64,000 bases of DNA from Diogma glabrata. Lineage: Eukaryota > Arthropoda > Insecta > Diptera > Cylindrotomidae. Of this stretch, positions 24,221-42,229 are shown in pieces. Under the pieces are notes generated by a model. The model was not told the DNA's origin. It saw nothing but the letters and a program-made list of their open reading frames with translations, and searched no databases. The stretch spans positions 144,858,945-144,922,944 of the forward strand of contig OY856188.1 in NCBI GenBank assembly GCA_963693315.1, written 5' to 3'. The stretch's first letter is position 1; every line of letters starts with the position of its first letter. The translations under genes were made by a program, and so were the position numbers.

Positions 24221-24276
24221 GGGGGGGGGGGGGTTCCGGACCCGAAACACCTCCCCCCCCCCCCCCCCCCCACCCC
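24221..24276. repeat. G13 run facing a C19 run
   Basis: Thirteen consecutive G (24221-24233) and, 19 bases later, nineteen consecutive C (24253-24271). They could pair as a GC hairpin or form four-stranded DNA. This is the most GC-rich spot in the window, and run lengths may be assembly-sensitive. Confidence 0.9.
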
Positions 24277-24299
24277 TTGTGTGCGCCCCTGATTCGAGG

Positions 24300-26583
<2,284 letters not shown>

Positions 26584-26584
26584 T

Positions 26585-26815
26585 TCTTATATATATATAA
26601 AAATCACGTGTCACGATGTTTGTCCGCGATAAACTCCGCAACAACCTAACCAATCTTAATAAAATTGTGTTCAGTGTGTGTATAATGGTCCAACTTGAGA
26701 GATAGGATAGTTTTTATTTTGATTAAACGCCTAAATATTTTTTACTTACGAATTAAATGTTAAATATGGATAGTTCATAAGCAAACTTTCAGATGGCGGC
26801 GTAAATTAATTAATT
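26585..26815 (+). mobile_element. Helitron-like 5' terminus, copy 1
   Basis: TCTTATATATATATAAAAATC followed by ACGTGTCACGATGTTTGTCC and GCGATAAACTCCGCAACAAC resembles the TCT-TATATATAAAAATC start of many insect Helitrons. It is about 85-90% identical to 27231-27460. Beyond about 26815 the two copies diverge. Confidence 0.65.
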
Positions 26816-26918
26816 TACTGTCAAACCTGCTTTATCGACTTTTCAATCATCCATGTAGGGCCCATATAGACTATCATTTGTTATTGAGCGATTATTTTGT
26901 TCCGGTATTTGCTGAAAT

Positions 26919-27194
26919 GGCACTGCAAAAGGGGGAAAAGAAACGAAATTCAATAAAATTTATATGGGATTTCATACAAAACACAACTTGAATAATTTTA
27001 AAAATTATCTATGAAATTTCTCATTTTGCTACAATTAAATAATTTTAATTTCTTTTGGCGCTGCAAAAGGGGGAAAAGAGAATAAATTCAATAAAATTTA
27101 TATGGGATTTCATTCAAAACACAACTTGAATAATTTTAAAAATTATCTATGAAATTTCTCATTTTACTACAGTTAAATAATTTAAGTTTCTTTA
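26919..27194 (+). repeat. Tandem duplication, 138-bp unit
   Basis: GGCACTGCAAAAGGGGGAAA (26919) and GGCGCTGCAAAAGGGGGAAA (27057) start two units that share TATATGGGATTTCAT and CACAACTTGAATAATTTTAA. They sit between the two Helitron-like 5' termini. Confidence 0.85.
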
Positions 27195-27230
27195 TGTACT
27201 GTTACTGACAATTACTGACAATATTGAGCA

Positions 27231-27460
27231 TCTTATATATATAAAAATCACGTGTCACGATGTTTATCCGCGATAAACTCCGCAACAACGTAACCAATCT
27301 TAATAAAATTGTGTTCAGTGTGTGTATAATGGTCCAACTTGAGAGATAGGATAGTTTTTATTTTGATTAAATTCCTAAATATTTTTTAATTGCGAATTAA
27401 ATGTTCCACACGGATGGTTCATAAGCCTACTTTCAGATGGCAGCGTAAATCAATTTATTC
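27231..27460 (+). mobile_element. Helitron-like 5' terminus, copy 2
   Basis: Begins TCTTATATATATAAAAATCA after an A, as expected for insertion between A and T. It then matches copy 1 for about 200 bp (GGTCCAACTTGAGAGATAGG). A matching 3' terminus in the same orientation could be 30788 or 33030, but this pairing is not proven. Confidence 0.65.
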
Positions 27461-27492
27461 AATTCATAGTAAACTTCAACATCTGTATAAAG

Positions 27493-27947
27493 CCGTGCAT
27501 TCACATACAACAGAAACAGAAACCGAAACTGAAACTGAAAATTTTCACTTTCTGTTTCTGTTTCTAATTTGGTTGACGATGGTGAATAATATCAGAAACG
27601 GAAACCGAATTTTGTTTGAGTTTGTGAATTTGTTATCCATTATGAATAATAAAATTGAAGAATAACAAAAACAAATAATTTGTATTTATTAAACCTATTT
27701 ATTAAATTCAAAATTCAAAGCTTTTGTTATCACAATTCAACATAATAATTAATATTATGTGACAGTTTCTGGTCATGTGACAGTTTCGGTACTGAAACAA
27801 TTCAATTTTAATTGTTTCCGTTTCAGACAAAACAGACGAATTATCCGTTTCTGTTTCTGTTTCTAAATTCGGTTTCTGTTTCAGTTGCTGTCAAATTTGT
27901 ATGAAATTCGGTTTCTGTTTCTGTTTCCGTTGTATGTGAATGCCCGG
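27493..27947. mobile_element. MITE with about 35-bp inverted ends rich in GAAACAGAAACC
   Basis: The left end is CCGTGCATTCACATACAACA then GAAACAGAAACCGAA. The right end reversed is CCGGGCATTCACATACAACG with the same continuation. The inner zone is filled with CAGTTTC/GAAACTG words. It lies 33 bp beyond the recognisable part of the second Helitron-like 5' terminus. No frame of note. The target duplication is unclear because TAAA may belong to either the ends or the flanks. Confidence 0.75.
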
Positions 27948-28548
27948 TTTAGGGCCATTATTAGACTATCAAATATGTTTTAGTAAAGAAAGTTTTGTTT
28001 TATTTGATAATAAACGAAAAGCGTATTATGCTAAGTCAAACCCTTTCTTTATTAATCATAGAAGTGTTAGAATGTATCGAAACCTGTAAAAAAAATTAAT
28101 GTATTGGTTCTTATAAAGTTTGAATAAAAATAATGTGGTTTTCTTTCTTTTCACTTTTCTAAATCAATTTATAAATTAGGATCTGAAAAGAACAAAAAAC
28201 AAAAATTGATGTGAAATATGGTTTTATTAGTGGTATTAAATGTTGTCTACTTATAAATTTGAAAAATTTCTGCAATATTCTGCAATTGCGTATTGAAATA
28301 TTTATAAAAGATTCAATTAATTTGTAAATAAAATAATTTTGTTTTATTCATTCATATTTGTTTTCAATTTAAATTACTTCATTTTAGAGAAAAGCGTATT
28401 CGTTTTTTTCTATGATGCATCTTTTTTCATCCGCCCAATGAAATATAGTATTTTACTTTTAATAAATCCATTTTGGAGTTTTTTTTATTTATTAGGAGTT
28501 CTTTTATTAAATGTTAGTTACATTATTGTATATATATATATATATTTA

Positions 28549-30789
28549 TTATATATATTATAAAACACAATAATTAATTCTTCAAAATTAAACAATTCAA
28601 AGTTATATAAAAATTTGTCGTTAACAAAACGATTATTTTTTAAATTTTCTTTGTTGATATTAGTAATGTCAAAAAAATTTACGAAAAAATGCACATTTTT
28701 CTTTTTGATGTAAATCGAAAAAAAAATTGATTTTTTTGCATCAATAGAACAAAATTTTTGATTTACATCAATTTTTTTTTATGGATTTGGGTGAAAAGAA
28801 TTCGACATAAGAGTGAAAATTAAAGAAAACAATAATTTAAATTTATTTATTTTTTTAAATTTATCATTTATCTTCAATGTTAATTTACAAAAATCAATAT
28901 CAAATTGAAAAATACTCTTATTTGTATTGCTAATTAAAATAGAACGATTCCCGCTAGAAGTAAAAAAAATTGTCATCAAACCGGATGAAAAACTTTCAAA
29001 ATTTATTTTACAACTCTCCAATTTCATATCAAATTTTTTTTATTGACCAATATATTTGATAGTGTACGCCTTATTAATTTGAGTTAGCCAATAGATGGAG
29101 CCGTATTTGTATTTAAAACGTTTTTAATGTCAAAATTTTGAAAATCCACTACGATTTGCTTTTTCCAATTGTCGTGTATTGTATGAAAAAATTTCATTTT
29201 ATCCAAATTATGCTGTATATAGTTTTGTATTTTATTATTATTAACTACAAAATAATAATTTTTTAAAATATGTAGTAGTTGCCATGAAGTTATATTAAAT
29301 TATTTTTCTGTCCTTCTTTCACTAATCCTCTATCTACAATAATATTATGAACTTATATATTTATACATTTCAAAATTTCAAATGATCGTTTTTCGTTTAG
29401 ACAGCATAAAACTACTCCAAATAATAAATTAAAAATGAGTAAGTATTACTTAATTTGTTTAAAGATAGTAATTTTTATTTAAAATAATAATAATACGGCA
29501 CAGATCTACTTTATCAGACGCCCTTCTTCGATTTTTTTTAAACCTGGGTATTTCAATGATATAAAACCTTAGATTATGAAAAAACAGGATAAGTAATATT
29601 TTCTAAGTTGAAGTTTCTTTTATTAACATAAAGTAGTGTGCGAATTTAACGTGATAGTATTTGCATTGGAAAAACACAGTAGCCTAGAAATTTAAATATC
29701 ATCGAGATTTTTCATTGCTTGACCAAATATGCCTACAAAATAACAGACTTATGTAGATATTTTGTATTTAGCATTTTTATCGATCGGAAAATGACCAACC
29801 TTATTCAATTTTATCTTATTTTTGTCAAAAGTATTTCGATTAAAATAAAACTGATAATATTAAAACTGAAAATTTGATCCTAACTAATACTGTATCATGT
29901 ACGCCTTGGTTTTGTTTTCATTTAGAATAACTTTAGAGTGAAATGGATATTATTTGATTGAATGTTTTTGGTTTTGTTTTTATTTAGAATGAAATTAAAA
30001 TAAAATATATAGTGTTTGGCAGTTATTTCTATCTGGCAATAAAAGAATAAAATTATATTTTTTTCTCTAAATGGAAAGAGATAACAATGCTGCATGGTAC
30101 CCTGTATTTTTGTGTTTATTTTGACAGGGGCCTTTTCTTTTGTGGAAATTTTTTTCAATACGACATTTGAATTCAAAAAACAGCTTCAATTTTTTTTATA
30201 GTTTTACTAGCGGGTCCCGGCGTGCTTTGCTACGCCTATAAATAAAGTTTGTGCGTATACATTTTGTTGACGAGTAGCAATAATTTCAAAGAGTAGTAAT
30301 GAGAAATGATTTTAAATGTGTGTATGTTTAAAATTTGTAAATGTATTTGTATGCACCTTCATTGAATGAATTGTCGCGATTCTTACTGCCCTTGCTAATA
30401 ATAAGATGACATCACGATCACAACTGTTTGCAACTTTTTTAGTAACCTACCGGTAAAGAAAGCGTATATTAAACCGCATGAGCACTGTGAAAATTTGTGA
30501 ATCGATTTTTGTTCCGTATAATGTTCTATATAGAGAAACACATGAAACCTTACACACCTGAAGACTTATTTGATCGGGTATTTTTTATATATCCTTTATT
30601 TTACATACAATACTAATTTTTTATATTTTACTGATCAACTAGACTGATCCTTTTACATTCATATTTAAAAAAAAAAAAGAAAATCATTTCTCATTACTAC
30701 TCTTTGAAATTATTGCTACTACGTCAACAAAATTTATACGCACAAACTTTATTTATAGGCGTAGCAAAGCACGCCGGGTCCCGCTAGTT
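28549..30789 (+). repeat. Tandem unit 1 of a 2241-bp head-to-tail duplication
   Basis: From TATTATAAAACACAATAATT to CCGGGTCCCGCTAGT the sequence is repeated 2241 bp later with about ten differences (e.g. 29173, 29358, 29787, 30096, 30346), roughly 99.6% identical by eye. Small open frames within (28779-29027 and 29922-30176, minus) have no known domain and carry no sign of coding selection. The unit ends in a 583-bp inverted-end element (30206-30788). Confidence 0.9.
30206..30788. mobile_element. Element with inverted Helitron 3'-like ends, copy 1
   Basis: The left end is ACTAGCGGGTCCCGGCGTGC and the right end its mirror GCACGCCGGGTCCCGCTAGT. The arms extend about 110 bp (CTATAAATAAAGTTTGTGCG; TTTCAAAGAGTAGTAATGAG). 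CTAG preceded by a small GC-rich hairpin (CGGGTCCCG, GCGT...ACGC) and followed by T resembles a Helitron 3' end. Here two such ends face each other. Confidence 0.75.
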
Positions 30790-35660
<4,871 letters not shown>

Positions 35661-35670
35661 AAATCAAAAA

Positions 35671-36070
35671 ATATATTTTTCGGCAAACGGCTGTAAAGTT
35701 TAACTTTACTGCCGCTAGGGAGCTAGCTAAAGTCTTACTTTTTAGCCTGACAGCAAAAGTAACGTCTAGCGACAGCAAAAGTAACGCCATTTTTATTTTA
35801 TATTACGGAGGCTGTAAGTTAGCATTTGTTATTTGATAGTTTGTTATTTTTTCAAACATATTGTATAACCATGACAACAAAAAATAAGTTGATTCTTATA
35901 TTATGAAATTTTGAAAAGGCTGCTTTGATAAAAAAATTTTATTCATACAAATTTAAATGTTTTTTTCTCTTTTTTGGAAGTAATTATGACGATAAAAATT
36001 CATATTTATAAAAAGTTTGATGTATTAATTTCATATTTATAAAAAATTTAAACGTTTGCCGAAAAAATAT
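35671..36070. repeat. Inverted-repeat element, about 400 bp
   Basis: ATATTTTTCGGCAAACG (35673-35689) is mirrored by CGTTTGCCGAAAAAATAT (36053-36070). A MITE-like structure is possible. No clear target duplication. Confidence 0.5.
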
Positions 36071-36083
36071 TGTATTTAATTCG

Positions 36084-36159
36084 GAGCTAAAGTGACTTTT
36101 TGTGTTTCGTCTATAATTGTCAAACTATAGACTCAACACAAAAAGTATCACTTTAGCTC
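36084..36159. repeat. 76-bp hairpin
   Basis: GAGCTAAAGTGACTTTTTGTG and its mirror CACAAAAAGTATCACTTTAGC plus GTCTATA/TATAGAC form a long imperfect stem with a short loop. No terminator context is seen; it is probably part of the neighbouring inverted-repeat element. Confidence 0.7.
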
Positions 36160-36728
36160 CTAACTTTTACTAGAAAAAACTTTTAGCGGCAAGATGTTCG
36201 CTAGAAATAGGAAGATTTCTTGATCAGAAAGAAAAAATCAGAAATCAGAAATCTTGATCAGATTAAAAGCTATCAAACAACTTTTATACCACAAACACTA
36301 CAAATATCTATCATTGTACATTGTTTTTGTTTTCATTTAATTTTTTTCGAACATCATCAAAACACAAACAAAAGAGAATTTGATATTTCTTTTCGGATTT
36401 CTTATTGAAATTCGATGGCGTGAGAACATCGTGCATTAGGTTAGTATAACGCTAATAAAATTGGAACCTTTGGGTTAAAAAGCTGAAAATCTCTGAGGTT
36501 ATAGCTTAAAAATTTAGCTAGAAGATAGGATAAGTTTAACCAAAATGAGCTAAAAATGATGAAAGCATTGTGTTTTGAATTTGTTTTCTACGTGCAAGTT
36601 TCGAAAAAGTTTTCAAAAATGAGCATGGTCATTTTCATTTATAGCAACGAATATTGAATTGTTTTAATATAACTTTTTACTAAACTGTTAAACAACAATG
36701 ACAAATAAAAATACATGCACTGATAAAA

Positions 36729-36873
36729 CGGCCCATACACGATCAATCATGAATGTCAATTTTGGCTGATGATAAAAATTCAAACATGTTTAAAATTTCA
36801 AAAGTCATAAGACTTGACAGTCATGAATGTCAATCACATTGATTGCCATTCAAAACAGATCGTGTATGGGACC
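36729..36873. mobile_element. Small palindromic element, about 145 bp
   Basis: CCCATACACGATC (36732-36744) and GATCGTGTATGGG (36858-36870) are perfect inverted ends. Inner words TGAATGTCAAT and CATTGATTGCCATTCA partly mirror each other. Confidence 0.6.
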
Positions 36874-37039
36874 CTTAAGGCGATAGATCTTCGCATATTA
36901 TCACTATAATAGTGTATTAAGAAACTAGTTTCATAATCGACGATTTTATCGCACGCAATTGTTTAGAAAACGACCCGCGCAGCGGGGAGTTTTATAAAGG
37001 ATAAGTGCGATAAAACGTCTTATGAAACGAGTTTTTTAT

Positions 37040-37360
37040 ACTATTTTTTCTATTTTGCATTTTTTGAAATGTTTTCATTTCTTGAAATTTTAAAAAATGT
37101 GTGTTTTATTAAAAAATAGTCAATTTGAAATTTTGTTATTATTACTAATTATTTTAATTAATTAAAATATTTAACACTAATTTAGATATTCTTATTAATT
37201 TTATTTACATAATTATTCGTTTTAATGTTCACTGACGTTTGTATGACCAATGTGACCAACCTTGAAAGTCAAAACTTTGCGTATCGTAATGAAGGCCATT
37301 TCGATACGCATTTGGGTATCGAAATGACTTTATTTTAGACGCAAAATAGAAAAAAATAGT
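37040..37360. mobile_element. MITE-like element with ACTATTTTTTCTATTTTGC ends
   Basis: ACTATTTTTTCTATTTTGC (37040-37058) is mirrored by GCAAAATAGAAAAAAATAGT (37341-37360). The interior also has CGTATCGTAATGAAGGCCAT-type inverted words (TTTCGATACGCATTTGGGTA). Target duplication not resolved. Confidence 0.5.
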
Positions 37361-37399
37361 TTGAAAGTCACACTTTCACACCATATCGTTTTTGCATGT

Positions 37400-38090
37400 T
37401 TGTTTTGTTCTTTTCAACAATCATTAAATTTCATAATATTTTCTTCTATAATCAGACTTAAAATTTATTGTTAAAATGAAAATTTCTGAATAATGCAAAA
37501 ATGTTTAACGTACGTACATAAGTATTATGATGAGTCGAAAAAAAGTTAAGTGAATTCCAAAAATAAAAAAAAATAATCGCATCTAAAAATGAGTCTGATA
37601 TTGATTTCTTTTATTGGATTATCGTTAAGAAGAAAATAAAAAATTAAAAGAAGACAAAATAAATAAATTAATATGGTAAGGTATACTAAATGTTTTCTAT
37701 GTTGTAACAATTTTTTTTGTTTTTTTTCCATCGTTGCTCCATAAAAAAGAGTAGGCTGTGTAAACTCCCTCGCAAGCTATTATAACAATTCAATCAATTT
37801 ATTTTAGCTTCTTTTTTCCTTATAGACTTTGTTTGAAACGATTATTTTTATTAAGATTATTTATTCGCTTTCAGTGTTTTTTTAATATTTCGCCCATATT
37901 AAATGGCTTTCGGTTACTTAATTGAAAATTGGAAGTGGATAGTAATGAAATTTTGCTGAATAGCAAATTCAATTGATTAGCAATGTAGTACATATAGTTT
38001 TCATAATTCACACACAGCTTGAGTAATTAACAAAAATTCGTTTTATCTTAATTTGAATTTAGTATAGGTATAATATGTATTCTCATAAAA
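37400..38090. other. No feature recognised
   Basis: AT-rich intergenic sequence. Short Phe/Leu/Lys-rich open frames here look random. Confidence 0.5.
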
Positions 38091-38099
38091 TTTGCTTCT

Positions 38100-39200
38100 C
38101 CCCAGAAAACACATTTACGTCATTGTGACATCGAAATTACATCACGCTAAAACACATCTTATGTAAGATCTAGGTCATATATCAGTCATATGTATGTCAT
38201 TATTTCACACTTATTTACGTAAGAACATGACATAACAATAATGATATAACTATGACATAAATGTGATGTCTGTGGTGATATTCGTGACGTTGGTATGATA
38301 TAAGATTGATATCATGTTAATATAAAAAGTTTCTGTGACTGCGATGTAAAAATAGGATAAAAGTAACAAAAACAATTACCCGTTAGTCAATCATTACTCA
38401 TTATAGTAGATTTTTTTTGCCAGCGAACACGAAATTTGTTTGTTATGCGCATATTGTTTGCACATGCGCATGCACATGCGCATATTGTTTGCACATTCAG
38501 TGTCTCGATTAAAATATTAAAAAATACTATTAGGGTTCCATTGAAAAAAACGCATAAAATTAATAAATTACTATTGAAATTCAACCAATTATAATAGAAA
38601 ACCAAAAACTAGTAAAAATATTAATGATTTTGTACGCAATGTAACAAAATTTCGATAATTAAAAATAATTATAATAAAAATAACGACGCCTATGGAAACA
38701 AATATCACAACAAACAAATGGTACGAACTAGAAGTAGAAATTTAATTAATATAATTGTTTTGAAAACAAATTTATCCCAAAATAAATAATACATCTCTGT
38801 TTTACTTTTTGTCTCCTCTTTTATCTCTTGCTGTGTCCTATCTGTCAAAAATTCGCTGGCAAAAAAATTATACTACACTTACCCACTATTCCATATGCTT
38901 TAAGATAGAAACCACTAGCTATGCGCAGAATTTTTCAAACGATATATATATTTATGTTGGATATACCTCTATTGAAATTTAACTAAGCCATACTAAAGTC
39001 ATATTTAAGTCCAAATTATGACATCCTATCAAAGTCAAATATAAGAGATCAGTATGATGTCATGAAAGCATCATATAAATGATACCAGGTTATAGTCATG
39101 ACAAATGTCAGTTTTAGGTCAAAGCTACGTAGCAACTACATCACATATACATGACGTTCGTGTGATGTCATATCATATCGTTTATATAGGTTATGTTATA
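38100..39200. repeat. Region with two clusters of ATGACATA / TGATGTCAT words
   Basis: At 38105-38340 and 38990-39190 many variants of TATGACATA, ATGTCATA and TGATGTCAT occur in both orientations, with plain AT-rich DNA between the clusters. The arrangement resembles subterminal motif zones of a non-autonomous DNA transposon of about 1.1 kb. Exact ends were not found. A GCGCATATTGTTTGCACATG duplication lies at about 38447-38496. Confidence 0.4.
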
Positions 39201-39815
39201 CATACATCCATCCAATTCTTATAAATAAAAGGTTTTGAACCAGATTTAGCTCCAATACCAAATAAATTATAATAGTAAAATATGATCGTTTTAATTTGAC
39301 ATAAAACCCACTACGAACAAAACAAACAATAAAAGATTTTAATAAAATAAATTTAATATCTACTGCTTGACGTCGCTTCAAGATAAAATTAAGATTAAGA
39401 AAAGTAGTTTTGCTAGGTTTCCGTTTATTTTTCTGATTAAAAAACAAATTCTGAAATAAAATGGATTGAAGTTTATTTTGAAGCTTATCTGTATATTATA
39501 GCTCGGGGTATTTAATTTATTTGAGTAAAACATAAAAGGGTGGAAAACGAAATAATTAAATGTCATTGAATCATATTGAGCACCATAAACTCTATAGAAA
39601 TGGAATATGTGGTTATATTGTATGTGAAAGATATTGTGTTCTTTGTCTTGTGTTCAGTTTTATACTTTTAACAAGTTCACTATATTTTAATACTATTTAA
39701 AGGAAGTACTACATTTGATAACAGATACTCGAAACAACTACATAAAACATTAAAATAACTGTAGTATCCCAACAGACCCTGTCGTACGGATAGAAAAAGT
39801 AAAAAAAAACGGGCA
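39200..39815. other. No feature recognised
   Basis: AT-rich sequence without domains. Small frames on the minus strand are not supported. Confidence 0.5.
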
Positions 39816-39875
39816 CTGACAAACCGGGAGTCAGAACGCAGAACCGCTATCCATCATGCTCTAAGCATATATCTG
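39815..39875 (-). ncRNA. Weak tRNA-derived SINE-like trace
   Basis: On the minus strand, GATGGATAGCGG followed by GCGTTCTGACTCCCGG resembles the truncated tRNA-like head of arthropod SINEs. It is too short and degenerate for a firm call. Confidence 0.22.
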
Positions 39876-39889
39876 ATTTTATTGATGTT

Positions 39890-40640
39890 TCAAATAAAGA
39901 GGTGTTCGGAAGAGCTCCCACCACTTATCCCAATATTGTCCAAAAACTAATCAGTTCTTTGTCATTCAAATCTCCATCTTTTATAATAGTGTCATACAAA
40001 TTGATTAATGAAGGCAGTCTGTATTCTCCCAACAAACTTTAAAAACAAATTGTGAAAAGTCAGCAGTTGTATGGTGAACCCCACCACTTTAATCAATATG
40101 TCCCAAAAGTTGATCATTATCTTCTCACATTAATTGAAACCATTTACATAAGTTTCATCATAATCACTTCATTATTGGCTATCGTGTGAATAAAGACACT
40201 GAAAAAACAGGTGCTCGAGGGATCCCCGACCACTTTAATGAATATTGCTCAACATCTAATCAGCTCCTTACCATACATATTTACGATACATCTTTTTTAA
40301 GGTGTCATCAAAATTCATTCAAGAACGAATTTTATATGCTCTCAACAAACATAGAGAAAACCACCTGTTGTATGGTGGACCCCCAACCCATTGTCCAATT
40401 ATCCCCAAATAGCAATAATGAAATGTTTCTCATATTGATTGAAATCTTTTACCAACGTTTAATAAAAATAGATTTGTAACTGTAGGCTGCAGTAGGGATG
40501 AACACCTGAAAAAAATCTTTTTAACCGGAAGTTGGTATGCAGAAATATTGGAAACAGTATTAAAACTTTATTCACCATGTAATTTTCAAGATATTACATG
40601 TCAGTTGAGCTTCCATTTTCCATCCGCCTTACCTATAGTA
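39890..40640 (-). repeat. Diverged reverse copy of the 55.6-57.9 kb tandem unit
   Basis: Read on the minus strand, the order ACTTCCGGTTAAAAAGATTT, CAGGTGTTCATCCCTACTGC, GGGTCCACCATACAACAGGT, GTTGAGAGCATATAAAATTC and TCAGTGTCTTTATTCACACG follows 55680-56260. The copy is heavily substituted. The frame at 40186-40479 is incidental. Confidence 0.65.
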
Positions 40641-41160
40641 ATGTACTATAGAGATCTTCATATTCAATCAACTCATTAGCCTATTTGTTCATAAGAACAC
40701 ATTCCTTTAAAATATTTCTTAAATATGAAACTTCCGGAAGCCGTATTACGTTCTTTCCTATTTTTTAAGTGAAACTTCTTTATCGGCGTATGAGAGAAAT
40801 TTTAAAGCAGCATAAAATTTTAAAAAATCGTCACGATTTTCGGTTACGTTGTTTTTTTATAAATTTTAATTTTGTTTTGATAATTTTATTTTTATTAACA
40901 GAGCATGCACAATGAAAATACTTTTACTCATGAAAGTTTGTATGAATATTTATTTTGAAAAAAAAAAGTTTTGAAAAAAAAAAAAGAAAAAAAAATTTCT
41001 TAACTTTTTCCTCATGATTAGTAGAGAATTGAGCTACCTACATTTTAAAGCATAGTATTTCTATTAAAAAATAATAATAAACAGTTGCTCAAATCTCATG
41101 AGGAAAAACCTTACACATTGTGCATGCACCGTTATTTATTTAGTATTGTACTAAATGTTA
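40640..41160. other. No feature recognised
   Basis: AT-rich sequence with several poly-A runs near 40960-41000. No gene. Confidence 0.5.
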
Positions 41161-41174
41161 TATGGATAAGTCTA

Positions 41175-42226
41175 TTGTAGATGGTGGTCATGGTAGTCAT
41201 GGTGGTCATTGTGGTCATGGTGGCCATGGTGGTGATGGTAGTCATGGTGGTAATAGTGGTCATGGTGGTCATGGTGGTCATAGTGGTAATGGTGTTCACG
41301 GTGGTCACGGTGGTCATGGTGGTCATGGTGGTCATGGTGGTCATGGTGGTCACGGTGGTCACGGTTGTCATGGTGGTCATGGTGTTCATTGTGGTCATGG
41401 TGGTCATGGTGGTCATGGTGGTCATGATGGTCATAGTGGTCATGGTGGTTATGGTGGTCACGGTGGTCATGATGGTCACGGTGGTCATGGTGGTCATGGT
41501 GTTCACGGTGGTCATGATGGTCATGTTGGTCATAGCGGTCATGGTGGTCATGGTAGTCATGGTGGTCAAGGTGGTCATGGTGGTCATGGTGGTCATATTG
41601 GTCATAGTGGTTATGGTGGTCATGGTGGTAATGGTGATCACGGTGGTCATGGTGGTCATGGTGTTGAAGGTTGTCATGGTGGTCATGGTTAATGGTGTTC
41701 ATGGTGGTCATAGTGGTCATGGTAGTTATGGTGGTTACGGTGGTAATGGTGGTCATGGTGTTCACGGTGGTCATGGTGGTCATGGTGGTCATGGCGGATA
41801 TGGTGGTCATAGTGGTCATGGTGGTCATAGTGGTCACGGTGGTCATGGTGGTCATGGTGTTAACGGTGGTCATGATGGTCATGATGGTCATGCTGGTCAT
41901 GGTGGTCATGGTGGTAATAGTGAACATGGTGGTTATGGTGGTCACGGTGGTCATTATGGTCACGCTGGTCATGGTAGTCATGGTGTTCACGGTGGTCATG
42001 GTGGTCATGGTGGTCATGGTGGTTATGGTGGTCACGATGGTCACGGTGGTCATAGTGGTTATGGTGGTCACGGTGGTCATGGTGGTCACAGTGGTCATGA
42101 TGGTCATGGTGTTCACGGTGGTCATGATGGTCATGTTAGTCATGACGGTCATAGTGGTCGTGGTGGTCAAGGTGGTCATGGTGGTCATGGTGGTAATGTG
42201 GTCACAGTGGTCATGGTGAATTGGAG
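41175..42226. repeat. 9-bp minisatellite, consensus GGTCATGGT, about 1.05 kb
   Basis: More than 100 imperfect 9-bp units. Because the unit length is a multiple of three and rarely makes a stop, long frames are open on both strands (Gly-His-Gly, Val-Met-Val, Met-Thr-Thr, His-Asp-His patterns, up to 366 codons). Higher-order repetition is visible: TGGTCATGGTGTTCACGGTG recurs at several places. No start context, conserved flank or codon bias suggests a real protein. Confidence 0.95.
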
Positions 42227-42229
42227 TGT

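Noticed and set aside
36084..36159. Transcription terminator or microRNA precursor hairpin
   Set aside because: No gene ends beside it and the stem lies next to a larger inverted-repeat element. There is no evidence of transcription.
41175..42226. CRISPR-like regular repetition
   Set aside because: No constant repeat with unique spacers; units are contiguous 9-mers in eukaryotic-type DNA.
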